In this document: positions 36,001 to 43,757 of the stretch, in pieces
Layout: each line of letters begins with the position of its first letter
Position numbering within the stretch: position 1 is the stretch's first letter
Assembly (NCBI GenBank): GCA_016125335.1
Contig: WGLY01000001.1
Span: 62,001-126,000 of the forward strand
Length of the DNA stretch: 64,000 bases
From: Frankiales bacterium
GTDB taxonomy: Bacteria; Actinomycetota; Actinomycetes; S36-B12; CAIYMF01
Direction of reading: 5' to 3'
The notes under the pieces: generated by a model
Seen by the model: the letters and a program-made list of their open reading frames with translations, nothing else
Database searches by the model: none
What the model was told of the DNA's origin: nothing
Position numbers and translations under genes: made by a program

Positions 36001-37293
36001 GTGGCGCTCCCGCGCACCGTGCTGCTGTCCTTCTCCGCAGCCACCGGACCGGCGGGGGCGGCGCAGTCGGTGCGCGACGTCGTCGTGGGCCGGGTGCCCG
36101 TCACGGACACCGTGCACGGCACGCGCGGCTGGCGGTTCAACCACGGCGCCTTCGCGTCCGGGTCGTGGACCACGCTCAACCGCGCGGTGCGCGGCGTCGC
36201 GGGATCTGTGGTGCTCCCGTCCGCGCGCAGCACGTCGGAGCTGACGGCGTCGTTCACGCTGGGCATCGGCGGCGGCACCGGGGGAGAGGGCATGACGTTC
36301 GCCCTGCTCGACCCCGCGTCGTCGACGCCGGCCTCCGTGGGCCGGGCGGGTGCGCAGCTGGGGGCCGGTGGGCTCGCGGGCACGTTCGTCACCTTCGACA
36401 CGCGGCGCGAGCGGGGCGAGCCGTCGTCGAACTTCGTCAGCGTCTCCACCGGCGTGCGCGGCGGCAGCCTGCACCGGCTCGCCGCGACGACCCATGTGCC
36501 CGGCCTGCGGGCGGGGAGCCACGCGGTCGTGGTCCGGACGTTCGACGGGCGGCTGTCCGTACGCGTCGACGGCCGGGTCGTGCTCGACGTGGTCGCGCCG
36601 CTGCCGCCGCGGGCGTACGTCGCGTTCACCGGCTCGACCGGCACGGCCACCGACGCCCACCGCGTGGCGCGGGTGGTCGTCAGCGCCGTGCGCTCGGTGG
36701 CGGCGCCGGCGGTCGCGAGCAGCGGCTGGCGCCGCAACGGCGACGCCGTGGTGTCGCGCGGCGCCGTGCGGCTCACCTCCGCGCGCGTCGGCCGTCGTGG
36801 CACGACCTTCACCCGGGCCGTGTTCCCGGCCGCCGGGCTGCGGCTGCGCTACGTCGCGACCATCGTCGACGGGCGCGGCGCCGACGGCATGGCGCTCGCT
36901 CTCGTGCCCGCGACCGTGGCGGACACGGCGCAGGGCTCCCCGGGCGGCGGCGTCGGCTGGTCGGGCCTCGGCGGCGTCGCCGTGGTGAGCGACACGTTCG
37001 CGAACTCCGGCGACCCCGGCCGCGACTTCGTCGGCGTGGCCACCGGCACGCGCGGCGTCGCCGACCGGCTGCGCTACGTCGCGCACTCGCCGCCGGGGCA
37101 CCACCTCACGTACGGCACTCACGTCGTCGACGTCGCCTATGTGGGCGGCCGGCTGTACGTGTGGGTGGACGGCTGCCTGCGGATGGCCCCCGCGGTGGTG
37201 CTGCCCCCGCTCCTGCGCGTCGGGTTCACGGCGTCCACCGGCGGCCTCGCGGACAGCCACACGGTGTCCTCGGTGGCGCTGACGTCCTGGTAG
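33010..37293 (+). CDS. Giant secreted beta-propeller / lectin-repeat protein
   Basis: A 1427-residue exported protein. The signal region (LAVTAALVVALLPLAGPVAPASA) leads into a PQQ-like beta-propeller domain (to about residue 530). About 300 residues of repeated beta-sandwich modules follow (FGVVPVGQSVSMGFDV, typical of HYDIN/choice-of-anchor-D repeats). Three ~199-residue lectin-like (ConA-type) repeats start at GWRLNG (~841), GWRFNH (~1040) and GWRRNG (~1239). No LPxTG motif or C-terminal anchor is seen. The GTG at 33010 is chosen because the signal peptide starts there and GGAGG lies upstream. It probably binds glycans at the cell surface or in the matrix. Confidence 0.8.
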   Translation: MGPRGARTALAVTAALVVALLPLAGPVAPASAVQSTASVDTLRTSWDSAEPGLRPAAVASSDFGGLFDATVDGQVYAQPLVQDSSVLVTTERARAYALDRLTGAVAWSRSFGAPFQATTIGCGDLVPDLGSTSTGVVDPATRTWYFTTKLAVGNSDAAWWLQGVSVDTGADRPGFPVRIAGSPDNDPATTFSAVTQMQRPGLLLLDGVVYAAFGAHCDVLPFKGYVVGVSTTTHAVTSMWTTAVGASLSGGGIWQGGGALVSDGPGRILLSTGNGFFGGSRSGTPGLLAESVVRLRVTGTGQLVTDDWFTPADARTLDANDTDLGSGAPTALPDAFGTAAHPHLMLVEGKDGRMFVLDRDDLGGYGTGPGGTDRIVSTTSDVGPLWGHPAFFGGGGGYAYVAPSGQPLRALAYGVESGTGVPRMTVVASSTGSFGYTSGSPVVTSDGTDPSSALVWIVYSGGANGADAELRAYDAVPSAGVLTLRWHAAIGTASKFSQPATDRGVVYVGTRDGHVLAFGRPQTTALASSPVELGATPVGVRVSGTATLTATTAVHVLDVSATAPFTVTRPATLPAMSSGDVLALGVAFQPGAAGDAVGQLVVTTDVGTFRTGLHGRGTQDGLASAPGAVAFADQPTGLPRMRSVVLTNTGATATTVSGVSGPGGAFSLSGPPAVGTVVAAGASITVGVTFDPGTVGPASSSFTVTSTTGAVTVPVSGTAVAGASQLSLSPPTLDFGVVPVGQSVSMGFDVADTGNLPLTVTKAKAPTAPFTADSPLGEGTVVGVDLSYRQDVRFTPTQAGFFTAYYEVTGDDGTGQHYVLLRGRATTPAAATAPSPVTGPGWRLNGASAVVGPSLVLTPAAPDAVGNAVLGTEVASAGLSVRFRTTVPAGSAGAEGVALGLLDPAAESPASLGQGGGGLGVGGLHGAAVTLDVHDDGPLEPARPFVGIVDDTSLTPGTPHYVRTSAVPGAVSHLVTVTYVRGVLHVDVDGTPSASAVVALPRTVLLSFSAATGPAGAAQSVRDVVVGRVPVTDTVHGTRGWRFNHGAFASGSWTTLNRAVRGVAGSVVLPSARSTSELTASFTLGIGGGTGGEGMTFALLDPASSTPASVGRAGAQLGAGGLAGTFVTFDTRRERGEPSSNFVSVSTGVRGGSLHRLAATTHVPGLRAGSHAVVVRTFDGRLSVRVDGRVVLDVVAPLPPRAYVAFTGSTGTATDAHRVARVVVSAVRSVAAPAVASSGWRRNGDAVVSRGAVRLTSARVGRRGTTFTRAVFPAAGLRLRYVATIVDGRGADGMALALVPATVADTAQGSPGGGVGWSGLGGVAVVSDTFANSGDPGRDFVGVATGTRGVADRLRYVAHSPPGHHLTYGTHVVDVAYVGGRLYVWVDGCLRMAPAVVLPPLLRVGFTASTGGLADSHTVSSVALTSW

Positions 37294-37363
37294 GCGTCGT
37301 CCGGCCAGCCTTCGGGACCGCAGCCGATCTACGCTCGGACGGCGGCGAGGGAGGGAGCCCGCG

Positions 37364-38227
37364 ATGGCCAAGAAGTCGCACAAGAAGAAGGACGGCGCCA
37401 AGGCGCGCCCGGGGACGCCTGCGCCGGCAGCGGCCACCGGGCCGGCGCCGCGCGGGAAGATGAGCCGCAAGGACTACGAGCGCGAGCTGCGACGGCTGCA
37501 CGGGGAGCTCGTGTCGCTCCAGGAGTGGGTCAAGTCCAGCGGGGCCAAGGTCTGCATCGTCTTCGAGGGTCGCGACACGGCCGGCAAGGGCGGCACCATC
37601 AAGGCCATCACGGAGCGGGTGAGCCCGCGGGTGTTCCGGGTGGTGGCGCTCCCCGCCCCGACCGAGCGCGAGAAGTCGCAGATGTACATCCAGCGCTACA
37701 TCACGCACTTCCCCGCCGCCGGCGAGGTCGTCATCTTCGACCGGTCCTGGTACAACCGCGTCGGCGTCGAGCGGGTGATGGGCTTCGCGACCGAGGAGCA
37801 GGCGCAGGTGTTCCTGACCCAGGCGCCCGCCGTCGAGAAGGCCATGGTGGAGAACGGCATCATCCTGCTGAAGTATTGGCTCGAGGTGAGCCCCGAGGAG
37901 CAGACCCGCCGCCTCCAGGCGCGTATCGACGACCCGCGCAAGACCTGGAAGCTCTCACCGCTCGACCTGAAGTCGTACAGCCGCTGGCACGACTACACCC
38001 GGTCGCGCGACGACATGCTCACCGAGACGAGCAGTCCGTGGGCGCCGTGGCACGTGGCGCACACGGACGACAAGAAGCGCGGCCGGCTCAACATCATCAG
38101 CCACCTGCTCGGGCAGATCCCCTACGACCCGCAGCCCGAGCTCGACGTCCGGCTCCCGCGCCGCCAGCGCCCGCTGGCCCGCCAGGAGCACGACCTCACG
38201 CCGTACCTCATCCCTGAGCCCTTCTGA
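37364..38227 (+). CDS. ppk2: Polyphosphate kinase 2 family protein
   Basis: A 287-residue PPK2-family enzyme that uses polyphosphate to phosphorylate nucleotides (ADP/GDP or AMP, depending on subtype). The Walker A motif is EGRDTAGKGG (about 68-77), the Walker B VVIFDRSWYNR (about 122-132), and the lid region has SPLDLKSYSRW. A ~35-residue Lys/Ala-rich N-terminal extension precedes the domain. The subtype cannot be set with confidence. The ATG at 37364 follows GGGAGGGAG. Confidence 0.92.
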   Translation: MAKKSHKKKDGAKARPGTPAPAAATGPAPRGKMSRKDYERELRRLHGELVSLQEWVKSSGAKVCIVFEGRDTAGKGGTIKAITERVSPRVFRVVALPAPTEREKSQMYIQRYITHFPAAGEVVIFDRSWYNRVGVERVMGFATEEQAQVFLTQAPAVEKAMVENGIILLKYWLEVSPEEQTRRLQARIDDPRKTWKLSPLDLKSYSRWHDYTRSRDDMLTETSSPWAPWHVAHTDDKKRGRLNIISHLLGQIPYDPQPELDVRLPRRQRPLARQEHDLTPYLIPEPF

Positions 38228-38240
38228 TCCAAGCCGCGGA

Positions 38241-38264
38241 GCGCGGGTCTCGGGTCCCCCGCGC
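38241..38264. terminator. Hairpin after ppk2
   Basis: GCGCGGG at 38241-38247 pairs with CCCGCGC at 38258-38264 around a 10-base loop, 14 bases past the ppk2 stop. It is short and lacks a T tract, so the call is tentative. Confidence 0.35.
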
Positions 38265-38425
38265 CGCCTCGGTCGAGGATCGGTCCCGGGACGGACCTGG
38301 TGCCGGGGCGCGCATCGGCCGGGCTCACCTTCTGGCGCACCGTCGCATGACAGGGCGGAGGGTCCTGCCATGTGGCGGCCGGCGGGTCGACTGCAGCGAC
38401 ATCGCCCGGAGCCGACGCGCCACCG

Positions 38426-39175
38426 TCACCGACGGGCGGGCCGTCCGGGACGGGGAGCGTCGTCGATGCTCGTGCCGGAGGCTTGGAGGCGGAGGCCTGC
38501 CAGCAGCAGGTCGAGGCCGGCTCGGAATTGGTCGGCGTCGATGTGGGTGGCGAACTCGTCGACGATCTCGTGGGTGAAGGGGTACTCGTCGGGATCCAGC
38601 TCGCGCCACTGGTCTGCCACGCGTCCGAGGAAGGCCTCGCGGGTCATGCGGCCGTCGACCACGGCCTCTGGTGGCTCCTGGCCGAGGTCGGTCGCGCTGC
38701 CGATGACGTACCCGATGACCGCCGAGACGGCGTGGAAGCGCTGACGTGCAGTGAGTGTGAGGCGCAGGGTCTGCTGGCCGAGGTGCTCGTAGATGGCGAG
38801 CGCGTTGGGCTGGACGCTCGAGTTGCGGAGGAAGTAGGCCGCAAGCCACGGGCGGGCCACGACCCCGTCGAACAACCGCACCGCGATGCTGCGGATGTCG
38901 TCGACGGCGTCATCGGTGGAGGGGATCGCCTGGATGGCGGTCAGGAGCTCCGCAGCGACGGAGTCGGTCGCCCGGTCGAGCAGCTCGTCCCGGCTGGAGA
39001 CGTACCAGTAGATGCTGGCGACACCGCCGCCGAGCCTGGCTGCCAGCGCTCGGAAGGTCAGCGCCGGCTCGCCGCCCTCGTCGAGCAGCGCCACGGCCTC
39101 GCCGAGCACGGCGTCGATCGAGTGCGACGTCCGGCGCCGGCCCTGGCGCGGGGACGCGGCTCGCAATGGGCTCAC
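38426..39175 (-). CDS. TetR-family transcriptional repressor
   Basis: A 249-residue regulator with an N-terminal helix-turn-helix (LTFRALAARLGGGVASIYWYV, split by the usual turn) and a C-terminal ligand-binding domain of the TetR_C (tetracycline-repressor) type. It is divergent from the MFS exporter gene with about 100 bases between them. That gap contains three related palindromes, so it almost certainly represses both itself and the exporter, with release by the exported compound. The GTG at 39173-39175 is taken as start, 10 bases after GGAGGG. Confidence 0.9.
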   Translation of the reverse strand: MSPLRAASPRQGRRRTSHSIDAVLGEAVALLDEGGEPALTFRALAARLGGGVASIYWYVSSRDELLDRATDSVAAELLTAIQAIPSTDDAVDDIRSIAVRLFDGVVARPWLAAYFLRNSSVQPNALAIYEHLGQQTLRLTLTARQRFHAVSAVIGYVIGSATDLGQEPPEAVVDGRMTREAFLGRVADQWRELDPDEYPFTHEIVDEFATHIDADQFRAGLDLLLAGLRLQASGTSIDDAPRPGRPARR

Positions 39176-39211
39176 GGTTCATCTTCCCTCCGGTGGGGTT
39201 GTCATCCTATC

Positions 39212-39260
39212 GAACATCGTTCTATGCTCTCGAACAATGTTCGAGGAACGAACGATGTTC
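39212..39260. promoter_or_regulatory. TetR operator: three palindromic sites
   Basis: The perfect 15-base palindrome TCGAACAATGTTCGA is at 39230-39244. GAACATCGTTC at 39212-39222 and its exact reverse complement GAACGATGTTC at 39250-39260 flank it. The centres are 20 and 18 bases apart, close to two helical turns, so proteins would bind on one face. The last site is 18 bases before the exporter ATG. Confidence 0.85.
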
Positions 39261-39278
39261 GATGAGAGGTAGGCGCCG

Positions 39279-40739
39279 ATGAGCACAGCTCCCGCGACGA
39301 CCGAGGCCGAGCCGGCCCGCACGTACAGCTCCCTGCGCGCAGCGGCGGTCCCCCTGCTCGCGCTGTGCCTGGCGTTCTTCGTGGAGATGGTCGACAACAC
39401 CGTGATGAGCATCGCGCTGCCCACCATCGGCCGCGACCTCGGCGGTGGAACCCTGTCGCTGCAGTGGGTCACCGCCGCGTACTCCGTCACCTTCGGGGGC
39501 CTGCTGCTGACCGCCGGTTCGATCGCCGACCGATTCGGGCGCCGCCGGGTGCTGCTCGTAGGGCTCGCCCTCTTCGGTGTCGTGAGCCTCGCGGTCCTCG
39601 CTGTGGGCTCCATGGGCCAGCTCATCGGGCTGCGCGCCGGCCTGGGGGTCGCCGCGGCCATGATGGCGCCGGTGACCAACTCGCTGGTCTTCCGGCTCTT
39701 CGCCGACGACGGGCTGCGCCGCAAGGCGTTCACGGTGATGATCACGGTCGGCATGACCGGGTTCATCCTCGGACCGGTGCTGGGCGGCAGCGTCCTGACC
39801 CACGTCGACTGGCAGTGGTTGCTGCTCATCAACGCGCCGATCGCCCTGGTCGCCTGGATCGGCGTCCGGGCCGGCGTGCCCGCCGACCACCCCGAGGACC
39901 TCACGCACGACCGCCTCGACGTGCCGGCCGGCCTGCTCAGCATCGCCGCCATCGGCCTGGGCAGTCTCACCTTCACCAGCGGGGTGCTTTACGGCTGGCT
40001 GTCCTGGCAGACGATCGCCGCCTCGGTCTGCGCCGCCCTCGCCCTCGTCGCCTTCGTCGTCCGCGAACGGCGCACGCCCGAACCGATGCTCGACCTGCGC
40101 CTGCTGCGCCTGGGCACGATCCGAGGAGCGCTCCTCGCCCAGCTCGCCACGGCGGTCTCCATGGCCGCGGTCATGTTCGGGCTGATCCTGCACTTCCAGT
40201 ACGCATACGGCTGGAGCCCGATGAAGGCGGGCCTGGCCAACCTCCCCTTGATCGTGACGATGCTCCTGGCCTCGCCCCTGGCCGAGACGCTGGTCACGCG
40301 TCTGGGCCACCGGGCGGCTTGCCTGATCGGCAGTGTGGTGCTGGCCGCCTCATTGGCCGGCATGGGATGGGCCGTCGAGCACGGCTACCTCGCGATCGCG
40401 ACCTTCATGGTCACCTTCACGGTCGGCTTGCGCGTCGTCATGACGACCTGCGCCGTCGCGCTCGTGGACGCGATGCCGAACAACCGCACCGCGCTCGGCA
40501 CCTCCCTCAACGACACGGCGCAGGAGGTCGGCGCCAGCATCGGCACCGCCTTCATCGGCACACTGATCGCAGTCCTGGTCACCTTGGCGCTGCCCGACGG
40601 TGTCTGGCCGGACGCGCTCGTGACGTCGTACCTCCACGGCGAGCGAGTCGCGTTCCTGCTCCTCGCGGTGCTCGTCGGCGCCGTTGCCGTGCGGGGGTCG
40701 CTCGCGCTCACCGACTCGCGCGCCACTGAGGAGCACTAG
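39279..40739 (+). CDS. MFS multidrug exporter (DHA2, EmrB/QacA type)
   Basis: A 486-residue protein with about 14 hydrophobic spans. Motif A is GSIADRFGRRR, and ILGPVLGG is the exporter-specific motif C. NTVMSIALPTIGRDL is the DHA2-type first-helix block. It should expel hydrophobic compounds using the proton gradient. Its expression is likely controlled by the divergent TetR repressor through the operator just upstream. GAGAGG precedes the ATG at 39279. Confidence 0.92.
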   Translation: MSTAPATTEAEPARTYSSLRAAAVPLLALCLAFFVEMVDNTVMSIALPTIGRDLGGGTLSLQWVTAAYSVTFGGLLLTAGSIADRFGRRRVLLVGLALFGVVSLAVLAVGSMGQLIGLRAGLGVAAAMMAPVTNSLVFRLFADDGLRRKAFTVMITVGMTGFILGPVLGGSVLTHVDWQWLLLINAPIALVAWIGVRAGVPADHPEDLTHDRLDVPAGLLSIAAIGLGSLTFTSGVLYGWLSWQTIAASVCAALALVAFVVRERRTPEPMLDLRLLRLGTIRGALLAQLATAVSMAAVMFGLILHFQYAYGWSPMKAGLANLPLIVTMLLASPLAETLVTRLGHRAACLIGSVVLAASLAGMGWAVEHGYLAIATFMVTFTVGLRVVMTTCAVALVDAMPNNRTALGTSLNDTAQEVGASIGTAFIGTLIAVLVTLALPDGVWPDALVTSYLHGERVAFLLLAVLVGAVAVRGSLALTDSRATEEH

Positions 40740-40790
40740 CACGGCGCGACGTCTCGTCGTCGTGGCCGCTCGCCGTGTCCCGTGCTTCGA

Positions 40791-41017
40791 CGCGAGCGGG
40801 TGACGGGACCCGTCGATCGCCGTTGGCGATCTCCTCCCGATTCCCGCGTGTTTCCCTTGATCGCGTCGAAGGGGCCCGGGGGATCAACCCCGGGCCCCTT
40901 CGACGCGAGCGGGTGACGGGATCCGTCGGGTCTCCCTCGGAGACCCTCCTCCCGATTCCCGCGTGTTTCCCTGATCCCGTGCATGAGGCCCGGGGGTTCA
41001 GCCCCGGGCCTCACGCA
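40791..41017 (-). repeat. Tandem ~113-bp repeat of tRNA-Gly 3' end plus downstream sequence
   Basis: CGCGAGCGGGTGACGGGA occurs at 40791, 40904 and 41018, giving periods of 113 and 114 bases. Read on the minus strand it is the 3' end of a tRNA-Gly acceptor/T-arm with following bases. The two full units also share CTCCTCCCGATTCCCGCG and TGTTTCCC. Each contains its own strong hairpin. Only the third copy extends into recognisable tRNA sequence. Confidence 0.85.
40861..40908. terminator. Very strong hairpin in repeat unit 1
   Basis: A perfect 21-bp stem (40861-40881 with 40888-40908) encloses the loop GATCAA. It is GC-rich (GGGGCCCGGGG core) and placed downstream of a tRNA-Gly 3'-end copy on the minus strand, as tRNA terminators are. 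Confidence 0.8.
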
Positions 41018-41018
41018 C
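40979..41018 (-). terminator. tRNA-Gly terminator hairpin
   Basis: Arms 40979-40995 and 41002-41018 pair over 17 bases with one mismatch around the loop GTTCAG. It starts 4 bases past the tRNA-Gly 3' end at 41022 on the minus strand, so it is the natural terminator of that tRNA locus. Confidence 0.8.
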
Positions 41019-41021
41019 GCG

Positions 41022-41064
41022 AGCGGGTGACGGGAATCGAACCCGCATGACCAGCTTGGAAGGC
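41022..41064 (-). other. tRNA-Gly(UCC) 3'-half remnant: probable attachment site of a genomic island
   Basis: On the minus strand the T-arm and acceptor 3' strand are intact (TTCGATTCCCGT, CACCCGCT). The anticodon loop CTTCCAA (anticodon TCC at 41058-41060) and the 3' side of its stem are also present. Immediately 5' of the loop, after AGC, the match to tRNA-Gly stops and no 5' half follows. This is what is left on the host side when a tyrosine-recombinase element integrates in a tRNA gene and carries its own 3' half. The intact tRNA and the integrase would be expected at the other island end, beyond 64000. Confidence 0.75.
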
Positions 41065-41280
41065 TCGAAAGCCAGATGTCCCCGAGTGCCCAATAGTGCC
41101 TCTGACCTGCGGTTTTACAATGTGATCTTGACCGCGGTGACCCGCCGGTGTCCGTCGTTTTCCGTGTCTACGGACACGATAGGGACATGAGATGCACGTT
41201 TCCGCGGCGATCCGCCCCATGGCCCGGCGTCTGACGTAGGCACCTCGGACGGGGCGCTCGCGGTGCCCCTGTCGCGTGTG
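41065..41280. other. Island-end region without genes
   Basis: No frame shows coding bias. It holds the palindrome GTGTCTACGGACAC at 41164-41177 and a related half-site GTGTCCGT at 41148-41155. These could be arm-type binding sites of an integrase next to the attachment core. A frame running through the tRNA remnant here is an artefact. Confidence 0.4.
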
Positions 41281-41652
41281 TCACGCGGGCTTGCGTGCTT
41301 TGGCCTTCTTGGGTGCCTTCTGTGGAAGTGCGGCGGCGAACTCTAGTGAGCGGTTCACCCAGGCTGCTGTCTGGTTCGTGGGTTTCCGCCATTGAGCCGG
41401 AAGGGAGACGTAGCCGCCCATCGGGCGCTCCGGGGGACCGAAGGGACCGGCGCCTTCGACTGAGAGAAGAGCCTCTCGGTCGGGCTCGGGGAGCTTGACT
41501 CCGATCGACGGGCCGAACAGTCCCATGAACATGTTGCCGTTCACGTAGGCGCCGAGGTTGCCGAACATGGGCTTGACGACGACGTCGGGTCGGTCAGGGA
41601 CGAGGGAGTGGAAGACTGCCTTGTCCTCGTCGCTGGGCTTCGGGATCTCCAT
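41281..41652 (-). CDS. TfoX/Sxy N-terminal-domain protein
   Basis: A 123-residue protein of the TfoX N-terminal family: KPMFGNLGAYVNGNMFMGLF and GPFGPPERPMGGYVSLP are the typical blocks, and the C-terminus is Lys/Ala-rich. The family name comes from a competence regulator, but stand-alone single-domain members have no known function. A good GAGAGGAG ribosome site precedes the ATG at 41652. It has less extreme third-position G/C than the genes left of 41000, as does much of the island. Confidence 0.8.
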   Translation of the reverse strand: MEIPKPSDEDKAVFHSLVPDRPDVVVKPMFGNLGAYVNGNMFMGLFGPSIGVKLPEPDREALLSVEGAGPFGPPERPMGGYVSLPAQWRKPTNQTAAWVNRSLEFAAALPQKAPKKAKARKPA

Positions 41653-41755
41653 GCCTGACTCCTCTCTCGGGGTGGCCCGGACTCAGGGGCGGCGCCCAAT
41701 GCGATATCGCCCGAGGATCCGATCCGGATGAGCCCCGATCACGGGATGACGGGCG

Positions 41756-42073
41756 CTACATGCCAGGTTGTGGAAGCACCTCGAGAACTTCGATGGTGCC
41801 CATGGCCCTGTGCGGGTGACCTTCGAGCAGGGCGTTGAGTGCGTCGAGGTTGTCGGCCTGCAGGAACGAGTAGCCGCCGACCCACCCGGCAGGTCCTGGA
41901 TCGCCGTCACTGGCCGGCTGCGTGGGGGAGCCGAAGTCGATGAGGGCGTCGCCCGCCTTCGCGCCCCACGACATCCAGTCGTTCATGCTGGCCTGCATCG
42001 CCTCAGGCGTGGCGGCGGCCATCTGCTCGCCGACAGAGAGCGTGGAGCGGTAGAGCACGAGGTACTTGGGCAT
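41756..42073 (-). CDS. YCII-related protein
   Basis: A 105-residue protein of the YciI-like ferredoxin-fold family. It opens with MPKYLVLYRS, has the middle GGYSFLQADNLDALNALLEGHPH typical of these domains and ends with a short strand (TIEVLEVLP). Such proteins are thought to be small enzymes or sigma-factor-linked partners; no reaction is assigned. It is transcribed in the same direction as the TfoX-like gene, 103 bases upstream of it. Confidence 0.82.
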   Translation of the reverse strand: MPKYLVLYRSTLSVGEQMAAATPEAMQASMNDWMSWGAKAGDALIDFGSPTQPASDGDPGPAGWVGGYSFLQADNLDALNALLEGHPHRAMGTIEVLEVLPQPGM

Positions 42074-42444
42074 GGCCTTGCCTCTCCTCTGCGGCGCCGG
42101 TCAACGCCGACGCCACTGTGCTCCCCCTCGGTTCTGCTGTCTACGGCAGCCGTCACGCCGCCGTCCACCAGCTGGAACGCCTCGTGGCGACTTGTGCGTC
42201 GAGGAAGCGATCGTCTCTGTTGAGCTCAGATGGGGTCGGTGGGCTTCGTGCTGGGCCTGATGGACCGTGAATCGAGCACCACGCGACGACTACGTCCAGC
42301 CGTGCCTTGCACCCGGCGTTCGGATCCGACGTCCAAGATCAGAAGCACCGACGGTCGGCGGTGTCTAGTTGGCACGCACCGCCGGTGTCGCGCGGGGATC
42401 GGCAATCGGGCAACCGCGGGCGCCGAGCGAGGTATACATGTGCC
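42074..42444. other. Intergenic region, no gene seen
   Basis: These 371 bases between divergent genes show no frame with the codon bias of the neighbours. They must hold promoters for the YCII-related gene and the SRPBCC gene. GGTATACAT at 42431-42439 just before the SRPBCC start resembles a -10 element, which would make that mRNA nearly leaderless. Confidence 0.35.
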
Positions 42445-42927
42445 ATGTTCACCGTGTCGGACTCCGTCTGCATCGACGCCGCCCCGGAGGCTGTCTGGTC
42501 GGTGCTTGCTCGTCTCGAGGACATCGTGCTGTGGTCGGACGCCGTGCAGTCGGCGGTGACCGCGCCGGGTCGTGATCGAGGCGTCGGTGCCGAGCGAATC
42601 TGCGTGTTGCGCGGCGGGATCACACTGACTGAACGCTGGACGCACTGGGAAGAAGGTAGATCCTTCACCTACCTCGGCAGCGGTTTGCCAGGAGTCAAGG
42701 CGGCATCCAACAGGTGGACGGTGACGGCGGTTGACGGTCGGACCCTGCTTGAGACGCGTGCCGAGGTCACGCTGAAGGCTGGTCGCATTGGTCGATTGTT
42801 CGACGAGGCGCTGGCCCGCCGAGCGCGCGGCATGGGTCGCGACACGTTGGGCGTGCTGAAGTTCTTGAGCGAGACCGGCCGAGTCCCGCAGCAGGGCGAG
42901 GCGCGCGACGCGCCCGTGCACTGCTGA
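42445..42927 (+). CDS. SRPBCC (START-like) family protein
   Basis: A 160-residue helix-grip protein of the polyketide-cyclase/dehydrase type. SVCIDAAPEAVWSVLARLEDIVLWSDAV is the usual first strand, helix and Trp, and the long C-terminal helix (GRLFDEALARRARGMGRDTL) closes the cavity. These proteins bind small hydrophobic ligands; the ligand is unknown. The ATG at 42445 is favoured over frames open upstream because the domain begins there. It is the first of three SRPBCC proteins in the island. Confidence 0.8.
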   Translation: MFTVSDSVCIDAAPEAVWSVLARLEDIVLWSDAVQSAVTAPGRDRGVGAERICVLRGGITLTERWTHWEEGRSFTYLGSGLPGVKAASNRWTVTAVDGRTLLETRAEVTLKAGRIGRLFDEALARRARGMGRDTLGVLKFLSETGRVPQQGEARDAPVHC

Positions 42928-43126
42928 CCGGAGGCGAGGCAGAGCCGACGTCGTTGGGATGTGCGCCGACGGCGGCGTGTCGACCGTCGTGACCAGGGGC
43001 GAATTGGCTGCAGCTAGCCATCCCACCGCGATCCGCCACTCGTGGTTGGGCCGGTCCGGATGCCGGGCCCCGGCCTAGGCGGATGGCGATGCGTCACCGT
43101 TGATGACGGGCCGACTCGCGACGTGA

Positions 43127-43648
43127 TTACGCTCCCGCATACTGGTCATCGCGTTTAGCAAGCTGTCGTGCCTTGCGCGGGGACACGGTGCCGCTCTCGA
43201 CGAAATGGACGAGGTCCTCGCCTGAGATGCGCAGCGTTCGACGCAGGTTGAGCCACAGGAACGGTGTTGCGAGATATCCGAGGACGCCGTGGGTGGTGGC
43301 CTCTGCCCGCATCGTGAAGTGGGTCGTCGTGGCATCGAGCGGGGTGAGGGCCCAGGAATTGCGAGCCGTTGTGACGAACTGGGGCAGGCCTCGGTCGACC
43401 GTGAAGGTAAACCGGTGCGCCAGCGGGTCGTACTCAACCAGCGTCTCGTGGATGGTTGAGAAGCCTGGCGTTGACAGGTCGCACGCGCGCCCGGCGACCG
43501 GTGCACCGAGCAGGGTGACCGGTGTCGCGTTGGCCCGAGACGCGGGGATCGGGGTTGCCCAGGCGCCGATGTCGGCGAAGCCGTCTCCGATAACGTGCCA
43601 CACCGCCTCGAGCGGTGCGTTGATCGTGTACTCCAGGTTGATGCGCAT
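43127..43648 (-). CDS. SRPBCC family protein
   Basis: A 173-residue helix-grip protein: LEYTINAPLEAVWHVIGDGF at the N-terminus and a C-terminal helix leading to a basic tail. GAGAGAGG precedes the ATG at 43648, which is preferred over the open sequence upstream. It is divergent from the XRE regulator gene, with a 109-base gap, so the regulator probably controls it. Ligand and function are unknown. Confidence 0.8.
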   Translation of the reverse strand: MRINLEYTINAPLEAVWHVIGDGFADIGAWATPIPASRANATPVTLLGAPVAGRACDLSTPGFSTIHETLVEYDPLAHRFTFTVDRGLPQFVTTARNSWALTPLDATTTHFTMRAEATTHGVLGYLATPFLWLNLRRTLRISGEDLVHFVESGTVSPRKARQLAKRDDQYAGA

Positions 43649-43757
43649 GACGCGTCCTCTCTCTCGTAGGAGCGCAAGTGGACGATGGAGGTCGTGCACG
43701 GCGCGATTCCTTGCCGGGGAATGGCCCTTCGTACGGCGTGCTGGCAACCTGTGGCTT

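Noticed and set aside
32866-37470. Open frames of about 1500 codons on the opposite strand and in another plus frame over the giant secreted protein
   Set aside because: Long stop-free shadow frames are normal at this GC content. They are Arg/Ala/Gly/Pro-rich with no domains, and the codon bias, signal peptide and repeats fit only the frame ending at 37293.
41022-41100. A complete tRNA-Gly gene
   Set aside because: The 5' acceptor strand, D-arm and 5' side of the anticodon stem are missing; similarity stops just 5' of the anticodon loop.
41011-41220. A 69-codon frame running through the tRNA-Gly remnant, ending in the tail FQAGHAGSIPVTRS
   Set aside because: This tail is simply translated tRNA sequence and is a common false gene; there is no coding bias.
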